DNA of 64,000 nt, taken from positions 314,196 through 378,195 of the forward strand of contig VXAA01006529.1 of assembly GCA_013399115.1 (NCBI GenBank). Reading direction: 5' to 3'. A program made the position numbers and the translations under genes. Source of the stretch: Anseranas semipalmata (lineage: Eukaryota; Chordata; Aves; Anseriformes; Anseranatidae). This document shows, piece after piece, positions 14,201-26,200 of this stretch. Within the stretch, counting starts at the first letter, position 1; the number at the start of each line of letters is the position of its first letter. The notes under the pieces were generated by a model, which was not told where the DNA came from, did not search any database, and was given only the letters and a program-made list of their open reading frames with translations.

Positions 14201-17200
14201 TGCATATGCAACCATGGAAAGATCTTGCTTTTATGCAACTACAGAAAAAATTCCTAATGCCCAGATAAAAATGAAGGTTTGAGTGCAGTTTGGTCTACTC
14301 ACATCAGTTCTGTTTATTCCTGCTAGATTGATTCACCATTCCGATCCCCTGATCTTATAAAGCAAACATCTCATGTTGCTTATCCATTCATACAAGTTTT
14401 TGTAATGTTACCCACTACTGTAGTGCTTGAGTATCGACCAAAGAGTTAAAATATGAATCCTCAAGAGGGTAGCTGGCATTGTAACCATACTTGCCTCAGA
14501 GTACTTGTGGCAGCATTTCTGGGGCTTCTATTTTTTCAGTCTACTTTTCTTCCTCTATGATTTTTTTTTCTCATTCTCTTTCCTTGAGTTCATCTCTTTG
14601 TTTTTACCCCTCTGCCATAACTAATTTTAGTTGCGGTTGTGAGAAAGTGAAATCAAGTGAGTGAGGCACTTCAATATCTATTTGCTTTAAAACAAACAAA
14701 AGGAAGGACTTTTTCAGGAATGGCTGGACAATGAAATCCCTTGCCACGGGTTGCTGTGGAGGCCAATAGTACACATGCTTTTTAAAGGCAAATTGATGGA
14801 AAATAGAATTTGCAGTGACCAGTAAACACAGTGGTACAGGTGTGACCTCCAGTTCAGCAAATTTTTCAGATCTCTAGGAGCTAAACATATTGCAACAGGA
14901 GTCAAATTCCTTTATGGTTGATTTGTTTCTTGTACTGTTTTCCATTATCACCCCACTCTCTGCCATCCTAGGGCTTGATATGAGGGGTCTTTGGACCTTG
15001 TTCTCACTTTGACCCCGTGACAATACTGAGATCTCTCTTTGCTACTGATAAATGTGTGTCTCCCACTTGTCTACCAAAATGACAGGTAAATGACTAATGC
15101 TGTCTTGAATACCATGAAAACCTATATCACCATGGCCAAATCCCAGTATGAAGGGCACAGTTTTCCAGCTAGGTACTGGGTGGAGGAGACCTGACATCCT
15201 AGTCCTCACCTTCTCCTCTGAAAATGCCTCACTTGTGTCAAATAAAGGAACTTTTTATGGTCCTGTTCTGACACAACCCTTCATCAGTACTTCCATGATA
15301 AGGTATGCAACTTAAAGATACTGGAATTAGCTGTATTTTATATTTTGCCCCTTCTGTCTTACCTTCTCTCATCTCTAAAACAAGAAACTTCTTAAAGAAG
15401 AGTCACTGGAAATGCCTGTTTAAAATAACTACATTTGGGTCTGTAGAGTAGCATTAGTGCTTGCAAAATGTGTACTCTGCTGTCTGTGGTGTCTGATATA
15501 CAGTCATGGGAATGATATATTGGAGACAACTGTAAAACTTACTCAGGTTAGAAAGTATTAGAAAGTTTTTCCTAAGTGGCCTGCCTCTTCACAGTATCTA
15601 AGCAAGGAGATGTGTTGCGTTAAATATTACACACCTCCTATTGGTATCTGTGGAACTTAACCGATATTCTCTTTTTTTGCTCAGTTTTTGTTCTGGGTAC
15701 CTAATATTGTGATATTACTGTGCCACACCATCTGAAAAGACTCTTCAGTCAAAAGGCAAGAACCTTTCCCTCCTAGAAGAAGAAACAAGGAACCAGTTTC
15801 ATTGAAAAGAGAATAGAGCCATAATAGGACATTACTGGAAATCTAGGTGGGCTCTGGAGGACAGTGCAGGATGTCAGTGTCCTATATACACTACTGTGCA
15901 GGCAGGATTCTCTACTAGACAGTGCAATACATTGAATATAGATGTAGCAATAGCTACAGTATGTATTGAAGCCTGTGGCCTTACCTTGTTCTGTTAGCTG
16001 TGTTTCTCTTTTATTGTTTGTTTCCGCAATTCATTTGTCCTTGGACAGGAACAATTTTCAAAACTATTTGTTTAAATGTCTCAAGCTTATTACCAATGTT
16101 ATTCCATTATGTATGTAGATATTTTCACGATCTATTATTTCTCCCACAGAAGAAATAATAGATTCTCTTAGATAGATTCTCTTATAATAGATTCTCTTGC
16201 CGTTTCCATCACAAGAAACTGAACTTACACGGCAAGTGCCATTTAAAATCAGTTTATTTAAAGAGACACAGAAGGTTGCTGACATTCTAACTTTGGCTTA
16301 GTAGCATATTTGCACTATTGATAAATGAGTTTCTTTCTGTTCAAGGCAAATAAAGGTAAGCCATTTAAAAAATTAAAAGTAATTTGGGCTACACTTGATA
16401 ACGTTGGTATCAAACAGCCCTGGGACAACCAGAATGGTGCTCTGATTCCCTGTGCCAGCTGTGGGTACCTGGCTTACATGTTCATGTAGCTGTGCACTAG
16501 TGGAACTGACTGAAGAGTCCAGCTCCCTGTTTCGTGAAAACATCTTGACTGCTTCTTTGTGTCTTGTCACACTTTTGTTTTGGACGCTCAAATTATTTTT
16601 GAATTTCATAATACAGAGTTTTGTGTCACCCTATGGAAGCTACAACAGCTGCTCCTCACAAAAAACAACTTGGCCAACCAAAACTTCACTGTAACTGACT
16701 CTCGCCTGGCTTTACAAAAGTGAACCTAAATATGTGTCTAACTGACAGAATGAGTTTTGTGTCTATGCAGATATAAGGTACATAGTTTTAACATAGGAAT
16801 ATTCAGTAGGATAAAATCAGGCAAATTAATTTGCTGCAGAGGCATAGCTTGCATTTCAGACACCAGATTTGTCTGCTGTCCCAATTTTTTTTTTTTTTTT
16901 GGCTGGTCTGGCTCTCTAATTGAGCAACAGCTATACTTTCTGGGATAAACAAGCAGGAAAGAAAATACACAGGACCCATAGGGATCTGGGGGCACCTTCT
17001 ATCATTTTCTCCTGTTTTCAGTCCAACTCCCTCCAAGCTGCTGTTTACAAACTTCCTCATTCTTCCCTTTGTACTCATGTCCTACTCTTTCTTCTTCTCC
17101 TCTGGAAACAGGTACACTTCATATGCATACATTCAGCTCACATCAACTTGTAGAGATGCAGAGAGGTAAGGATGAGAAGTCCATTCCACTTGACTCAGTG

Positions 17201-20200
17201 TCCAAGGCACAACCCAACAGTGTGTCATAGGAGAAGTGAAATCCTGCTTGTGCTACCAGTTGTTCTCATTTGGCGTTACTCATTACTGATATAATCTAAG
17301 ATAAACGATAAGAACTGATCATTGATATTTTTGAGGCTGCAGGCCAGGAACATTGATTAAGCACTGGAAAATAAACAAATCAGCCTCCAGAAATAAGGGC
17401 AATGGTTTGGAAGGAAACTAATGCCCTTGCTTTGTCCTTTTATTGGAACAAAAAGAGACATGAGAGGAAAATACCTTTTATTTTTCAGTAACACAGGCAA
17501 CAACTGCCTGCATTTGATAATGTTTTTAATTTAGCCTCCAAGATAGTATGCAAGTCCAGAAAGATTTGGAACCTAGTTTGAAACAACTGGTATATTGTTC
17601 ATTTGCTATGTTTTATGAAAAAAGTGTGAGCTGAGCACAAAGATCCCCCTATTCTCTTCTCTGAGGCATGAGATAACTTCATAAAAATTTCTTTTGGAAC
17701 AATTGACCTAGGAAATATTTTAATTCAAAACAAGAGCAAATGTAAAGCACCATGAGACACTAGGCCTATCGACAGTGTAGAGAGGATTCAGAGTTCTGAC
17801 ATGAGGTGAAAGGGAGTGGCTGAGTGCAATCCAAATTGATGTAATTTTGGTAGGTAAAGTTCAAATACCCAGAAATGGTCATTTAAGACAAAAAAGGACA
17901 TTTACCACAAAAGAAGAGTGAATAGGTTTGACCTGAAGAAAAATATCTTCTACCCCATTGCTTAAAACTAAATGAAGAACATAACAACAAAATAAGCCAA
18001 GAAGATAATGAACAATTATAGTATATAATGCTGTAGCTCATACTGGAAATTCTGCTTACCCATTTCCTCCCGCTCCTGTGCAATTATAAAGTCTACTCAT
18101 GGCAGTAAGTCACCCGGTACCACAAAAAGCAAGCAGAGAATCAGTAATGCTAAAGCTGCAGATGACAAAAATGAACGAGTTTACAAGAGTCACAGAACAG
18201 ATTGATCCTTTGTACAAAGGGTACTTGTTCAATGGCCTTTGACAGACCAACAGTTACTGTTGCGATGCTTTTAAAATGGAGAGATTTCTGCAGGATCCAA
18301 TGGGTAATTACATACCTTGTATGGAACAAATTATTGCAATTTAAGAAGAAAGAACTTGAACCTGCTCCCAGTGATGTCAATAGGAAAACATCACTTAGAA
18401 CATGACTCCACAGTGCGGAAATGTTGTTTCACAAACGAGAACTGACCTCACTCTTTCTTGTGTGGTTTTCTGAAGATTCTTGGTTTTAGGACTATAATAT
18501 GTCTTTAGTTTATTACAAATGTTCACCAGAATGCATTTATTAAAAGTCTGGTGAATGACGTCCACCCAACGTCAGTATTTATTGTATTCTTTATTCCAAG
18601 AGATGCTACCACTTTTTTAACAAATTGTGCCTGTTTCTTGAGAATGGTCTTATAAATTAGGAAACAATTTTTGTCCCGTTAAACATTAAGACTGAGATAG
18701 CAGCTCTACAGAAAAACATCTAAGACCACTCTTAGGCTACTATCCACTGAGCAGGTGTGCATGCTGTGCAGGGGCAGTCCACAACACTATACCTCTAACA
18801 ATTTGCAAGATAGATAATCCCTGTTACCAGGATTGGTAGAACTGAATGTAAAATTGTTTTGAAAATTGCTCCGTGCTGGGCAGCATAACCCACACATTCT
18901 TCAAAGGCTGTTTTATAAGCATGTAGATAAATAAATACTACTAAGCAAAGCAATCTATCAAAATCCTGTATAATGACTATATTGAAGATGTTACTGACAC
19001 TGGTAATAGAGCATATATCAGATAAGGCATAAAATACTTTCTATCAGCATGAAACTGTCAATCAGCATTCAACGTCAAATATGTAACTGAGGTGTTTACA
19101 GTCGTTCCAGAATATTAAACTGTTAGAAGTGACATTTATCTGTCGCCAGTCACTAGCTCAGACCTCATCACAAAGGAATTGTTTTGAAAAGCTCCACCCA
19201 AATTATGGTTGTAACCCCAATGGCCAAACAGATGGTTTGCAGTAGTTAGGCAAAGAAAACTGTTAGCAGTATTTTCACAAAATAAACCTCATTGTGTCAT
19301 GCATAACTCAAACAGCTCTGTGTCAACCCTGGGAGAAGGGCAGCTTTACAGTTTCAGTAGTTTCTTTACATTTTATTTTGCCATCCTGTGAGTGACTTGT
19401 ATTTTCCATGGCAGAATTAATGCGTAGTCAAATAAAACATCTTTGGCACTGGTCTTAATCCTCACAACCCCCCGATAAAAACTGTGAATGATGCTTAGCA
19501 TTTTCAGCTTCCTGCTTTATGACACCATACCCTTGTGTCATTTCTGAAGAATCCCATTTGATGCAGTAGTTTCATCTCATCCCTGTTGTTCTTTGCTTAC
19601 AATTTGCCTGGGCTGTTCCTGTTGGCCATTACTCTGCACTACTCTTTGAAATTTATTTTTCCACAGATAAAACCTCCTAGTTGTAAGGACATTTAACTGT
19701 CAACGTTGTTTGTTGTTGAGGTAAAAAACAAACAAACAAACAACAACAACAAAACAAAAACAAACAAAACAACAACAACAAACAAACAACAAACAACAAA
19801 CAACAAACAACCTTACTGAGTCATCCTTTGACATGCACTAAAAATATACACTTTCCTAGTAAAAAGGCAACTACATATAGAGATACATCATTTGCCCATA
19901 AAAATGAGAAAACACTTTCTATTTAATGAAAACATCTAAAACCCACTGGATTTAAAATGTCAGTCATTGTCAGTATTAGTATGTGCCAAATCTAAGTTAA
20001 TTCATCATTTCCGTACTTTAGATGTTAAATCATTAGTGCATTTGGAAAAATCTAAAATTTCAGTGCCAGCTTTTGTAGGAGATATCTGAAACTTCCTTCA
20101 TGTATTGCAGGTTGTCTTTGTGAGTTGGTGTAAAAGCTTCTGGGACTGTGGACTTGTGGCACTGGATGATATATCGCTGAGCCTCGGAAGCTGCCAGGCT

Positions 20201-23200
20201 GCTGGTAAGACCGTGTACATTTGCTGTGCAACAGCTGCTACCCCCTTGTACCCTTTTTGATAAGAGCACATATCTTCATTTTCCAAGCCTTTCCTACAGC
20301 TGGCTTCATTCTACTGTGGTGTATTTTCTTTTTCCAAAATGTATTGCATTAATGCTGTTTTTGGAGTATCATACATAGGGTGGACCAGGTTTTGTTCACA
20401 GGGGTACCAGCTAACTCCTAATTAGCTTCACTGACACCAGTGCAGTTGCATATAGGGGCTCATTACTTTGGGGGTGTACCAGTTTATAACAAACAGTCAA
20501 ACTGACAGGAAGGCAGTTTTTAAGTGGCTTTAGGAGACCAGGAATAGACCCCAAATCAACATTTTCAAAACACACCATTGTTCTTTTTGTCCAGACGTAC
20601 AGTTGTGTGAGGCCAAGATACGGTCCCTTATCTGAGCTGCAGCTCCATAATGAACACAGATAAGATGACTCTAACTGTCCTTCCCGTAGTGGGAGGAATT
20701 CAGTATTTCTGAGTGAGACTTTACATGCACAGTCTAACCTCTCTGAACTCACCCAAACTCCCTCTTCTGGGGCTTTCTGAGGTTTGACAATGCAACGATT
20801 GTATCTTAATTTAGAAGCCATTCTCATCAGACAGGCACAATCTATAATCCCATTCTCTTTTGGAATAAAACCATGCCTTTGAAATGGTGATGAGGCAGAT
20901 TTCCATGCCATTTATATTGCCATTTAGTAATAACTATTTTATGACCTCTTCTGATTGGATTTCATGCATTCAGGCAGCTAGCCATTACTGAACAAAGTCA
21001 CACATATAAAGCAACATGCCATTTTTCTAAAGTATTTCCAACAGTTGCCTGTTTTGCCTTTCTGTAGTTCCTAAGAGACTTGTAAATGAACCTAAGGTGC
21101 AGAACTGATATTTGGATGTATAGTCTTACTAGGACTTCTAATTGATGGAAGCAAAAAAGGCACAAAAACTGCCTCTGAGTACGAGAGGCATAAAGGCTTC
21201 CTCCTTTTGCAAAGGCAAAGGCAGCTTACGGTGCCTACTCCTGAAGTACAAATTTAAATTGTAGCAGAAGAGCTGACAGAGACTTCCTTATTATCTTATT
21301 GGTGAGCACTTGAATTCTCAACATACTTTCTTCTACATCATCTAATAGAGCTGAAACCCTGAAAATACTCTAGTAATTGCAGCTCTGCAGTCTGTTGTAC
21401 GTGATAGTGGAATCAGATGCCAAGGCAACATAGGAGAGCTAAATGTGGTGTTTGATTTCAGATCACAGAAACACCGATCTTTGACAAGATCTATGAATAT
21501 GCATGTTATACATGCTGGAGCTCATTAAACTGGCTTGGTGCCACGGTAGTGAAGAAGGTGAGGCTGGTAGAGCCCTTTGCAGAGTCAGAGCTACAATAAA
21601 CTATATGAGATGTTTTAAAGAACATTAGTAGATGTTAGTGAGTCAGATTAAGGCACAGATTTCCCCAAAGCTATGAAGAAAATGAAATTAAATCCTGTTC
21701 TTTGGTTTGAAGCTAATTTTTATAGGCTTGTGACTACCCTAAGTACTGCTAGATAGATATAAATGATTGGAGCAAGTGAGGAGATGCAATATATTGTTTG
21801 TGTAATCTCTCCATATATCTGTCTAATATATTTGCAGTTTTAAACAATGACATCTCATTATAGATCTATTGCCACCCTCTCCTGGAGAGTGTACTTTTGA
21901 AAAAGATGAGTGTGTATTTACCCAGAAGAAGAGAGGTCGTGGGAGTTGGCACAGGAGAAGGGGTCCAACTCCCACCTCTTACACCGGACCAAAAGGAGAC
22001 CACACTACTGGGGTAGGTGAGTTAAGCTTCACATTGAACTTTCAGAACAGAAATTAAGAGTTAATCAAAATACTTTGAGATGATAACCTAGAACACAGAG
22101 AAAATTTTTACTCTCCTGTTCAGAACAATTATTAATCAAATGAAGTAAACAATTTTCTTAGGAATCGCAGAATCACTGAATCACAGAATTGTAGGGGTTG
22201 GAAGGGACCTCCAGAGATCATCGGGTCCAACCCCCCCTGCCACAGCAGGTTCCCTAGAGCAGGCTGCACAGGTAGGCGTCTAGACGGGTCTTGAATATCT
22301 CCAGAGAAAGAGACTCCACAACCTCCCTGGGCAGCCTGTTCCAGTGCTCCGTCACCCTCTCCGTGAAGAAGTTCCTTCGCATGTTGGTGCGGAACTTCCT
22401 GTGCTCCATTTTGTGGCCATTGCCCCTTGTCCTGTCCCCACAGACCATTGAAAAGAGGTTGGCCATATCCCTGCGTCCCCCACACTGCAGGTATTTATAA
22501 ACATTGATAAGATCCCCTCTCAGTCTTCTTTTCTCAAGGCTGAACAGACCCAGGTTCCTCAGCCTTTCCTCATAGGGGAGATGCTCCAGGCCCCGTATCA
22601 TCTTTGTGGTCCTCTGCTGGACTCTCTCCAGAAGATCCCTGTCTTTTTTGTACCGGGGAGCCCAGCTGCATCTTGATCAGGGTATGGAGATTAACTGCAG
22701 AGACAAATTTGTGGTGTGTGGGACTGTATGGTCAAAATCCTGCACATGGAATTGGGAATGCAGATGGGAATGTTTCATTTATGATTGAAATTTCAGACTG
22801 CCAAGAAATTACTTTCTTCCATTGTCACTTCTAAACAGTGCAGACTCTAGGTAGAAATATGAATAGCCTTCAGAGATAACTGAGTTTTAAGTCTTGAAAT
22901 TCCTCTTATGTGTTCTGAAATAAAAAAGAGAAGCATTACTTACAAACCTGAGCACATTCTGACCAGCTCTGTTGGCTTAAGTTATGCAAATAAAAAACAG
23001 TCTATGTACGAATCAAGAACATTTTCCCAATAATGATACCTTTGCACTGTGGAATGATTTTCAAAAGGGAATATTGAAATTCCTGTCCCTTTTCCATTTC
23101 TAAATGGAATATTCCATTTCTAAATGGAAAAAGGGTATAAATGCAGTATTTGAAAAACTTGGTAAGTCTTTGTTACCCATATTGTCCAGCTTTTCTGCAT

Positions 23201-26200
23201 CAACTAGATGTGTGATAACCAGTCTTGAAATAAGTGAGAATTTTTCCTAATGGTTTTTAAAGTTTATTTGAGAGGGTTTTTTTGAAATGTGGATGACATT
23301 CTTGGAGAGGCAAGTGTAGGCCTTCTCTGTACCATCTGCCAGACTCTTCTCCATAATATAATCTAAAAGGAGTATATCACATTAAAAATGCCAGTTGTTT
23401 TGGTAGGTAACTGAACTCAATTCTATAAAAAGATTCAACATTCAGGTTTGTTTGGTGTTTTTTTTTGTTTGTTTGTTTGTTTGTTTGTTTTCTGGATGTT
23501 CCGTAGATAATATCAGTTTTTTTTTCTCTTTCAAATACTCAATATTCTTGTTCTCATGTTTCCAAGCACGATATCCCTTTCCTTATAGGAGCAACACTTA
23601 AAGAGTTTCTTGCTCAAGAAAAAAAAAGGGATTTTAACACGTGTTTCTCAATTTCTAAGGCAGAAACTGACCAGTTTCAGTTTATGTAGTTTGCTAAGTA
23701 TTCTGAGATCTGAGAGTGATAGTTTGTTTGTGACAGGAAAGTATGTTTACAGCAGTGTAAACATTTACTCCTTGTAACACACGTCTGTTTGCAGCAAAGT
23801 GTGTTGAGAAATACATGGATTTAAATTCACAAAATCAAGAGCTGATCTATTCTTTCCAAGAAATTTACAACATGATTCAGGCCTTAGAACTAAAGGCAAG
23901 TTATTTGACTATGCTGTAGTACGAGCTGTGGGTTTTGATGTTTAACTGAAGTAACTTTCAAGCATAGTCACTTGCAGTCACTTGCACTAGGTTTGGAATA
24001 AACAGCCTTGGGAATTCTCCAACAGACTGCACCAAATGATCTTTTCTTTACAGATCTGCAGCTGTAGATAATCATCCTTTTCACCCTTTCTCTCTAGTGC
24101 TGCAGGCCACCAAACTACAACCCTGGCTAGACAGGATGACTTCAGCATGGGTTTGTTTAGGTAATAGGGCTTTCAGCATCCTGAGAGACACATCTACCAG
24201 CTGCTCTTGCTGCTCTCAGGCTTTCTGCTGCCTTACTGATCCCCAGGAATCCCCTCACCCTCCTAAGGACCACCTTCCCTCCTGTATTCACAGTGGCAGA
24301 AGGGCAGCTTTTCCTGTCCAACACAGCAAATAGGGAGCAATGGGACTAAATGAAGGGCTGCTGCAAAATGTGGATTCACTGCCTGCTGGTGGGACGTGTG
24401 TCTCACAGCACAAAAGGCTATGTGCAGCAGATGAGATATGGGGATGTTTGGATCAGAGTTCGTGACAATCTCTCATTTATTCATGGATTCTAGATAATCT
24501 AGTTTTCCTCACTTGTTTCTTCACATCTTGGTCACAGAAGAAAAAATATTATTGATGTTATATATGATTTAAAAGAGGTACTTTAGTTCATTTGTTTTGT
24601 TAATAGCATCAGCTCTAAACGTAGCCTAAACTGTACCATCAGATGTACATGCAACTGTCTTTCCAGATCTGTAATAGACCACCATCAGAGTGCATTCCTG
24701 GTTTAAGAACAAATGTGATTTTTTTTCTTACTTTGCATTGCTTCCTTTTGTTATGTATTTCCTCAAACATACAATGTTTTTTTTTGTGTGTTCCTATATT
24801 AGCATTCACAAACATTACAATTACTACAATACACAACTATTACAATATCACTAATACTGCAATTCACAAATATAATAGTTTACAATATAATATTCCTTAT
24901 CAAAAGTTTGAGTCATAGCTTTTTATATAATGACCATATTGAGCATAATGAACAGATTAAGAGAATGTATTTTACTTTGCTAATAATTGTATGTCTTTTT
25001 AAGGATACTACATGTATATAGAGGCATCTGACATGGTCTATGGACAGAGAGCATACCTAATTTCAAGATCACTAAGAGGGACCGCTGGAAAACAGTGCTT
25101 GACGTTTTTCTATCACATGTATGGAGCTGGAACGGGATTATTAAGTGTATATCTCAAAAAAGAAGGTGATGATGAAGAGATTCCTTTGTGGAGGAGGACA
25201 GGGGAACAAAGCATCTCATGGCTAAGGGCACTGATAGAATACGAAAGTGATAGAACCTACCAGGTAAGAAAAAACAAACGCAAAGCAGTCAAAATGGAAG
25301 ATTAAGCTGAATATGTGCTAGAATCCAAGTTTTGGGTTGCACAAAAAGAATGCAGACAGCATTGAATGGACATCTGTGCAAGCTGAAGTAATGCACAATT
25401 TCTTACAAATAGAATAGAATAGTTTATTTGGAAAGAACCTTCAACAATCACCCAGTGCAACTGGCTGACCACTTAAGGACTAACAAAAAGTTAAAGCACA
25501 TTGTCCAACTGTCTCTTGAACACTGACAGACATGGGGCATCAACTATCTCTCCAGTAAGCCTGGACCAGTGTTCGACCACCTGCCCGGTAAAGTCAATTG
25601 AAAATAGTTAATTAATTCATTAACTCAAAATTAGTTTTTTAAATTATTTAAATGCTATTTTCCCGTGGCTTCTTATCAGTAGTGGTAGTTTTTATTTACA
25701 TCATTCGTGCGTTTTTTTTTCCTTCCACTGTCTAAAGCCTTGCCTAAATTTGATAACATCACTAAGCTGTGATAAAAAAGCTGCATCTTGCAGGATGATC
25801 TTTCTGAGGTGGTACCAAAGGCAAGGAACGATGCAAATTCAGAGCTCTGCCTTTGATTTGAACAGTTCCAGGATCTCAGTATTGCCAGAGCCAAAGCTTG
25901 CTTCTGTTTCTGCCAAAGAGAAAAGCTAAACTGCTGTTAACTGAAACAGCACTGGGTAGAAAACTGCAATGATCACTAACCAAAGATGTATTTATTTTTT
26001 CACTTTCCCTTAAGACCCTGGAAATTAATTAAAAAAGTTAACTTTTACTGAAAAGCAAGTTTAGCTTCACCAGTAAGACCACAACAGAATACTGTAATAC
26101 TTCTTTTTCTTCTTAAGTCTTACTTTCATTTGTGCAACACATTTAGGCCAAAAAGCAAGATAGACATACTACATCATTAGAGTAAACTTATCAGTGGTCT

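Larger units (their letters stand above)
9617..20110 (+). other. MAMDC2 long intron within MAM3 (10.5 kb)
   Basis: The largest intron in the window splits MAM3 between its central and closing exons. It holds an old CR1 fragment (14690-14900), simple repeats at 13659-13710, 13811-13874, 14168-14204 and 19723-19811, and a hairpin plus tandem array at 16130-16199. No coding exon with splice context was found. A 159-codon open frame at 12348-12827 has no recognisable domain. Confidence 0.7.

Noticed and set aside
19723..19811. A/C-only tract considered as a CRISPR-like or structured array
   Set aside because: It is a plain CAA/CAAA microsatellite without spacers, in a vertebrate intron.
20411..20911. 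166-codon antisense open frame
   Set aside because: No recognisable family or neighbouring exons. Likely a chance open frame in an intron.
22132..22601. Antisense open frames of 115-117 codons as a host gene
   Set aside because: The sequence is CR1 ORF2 C-terminus in a truncated LINE copy.
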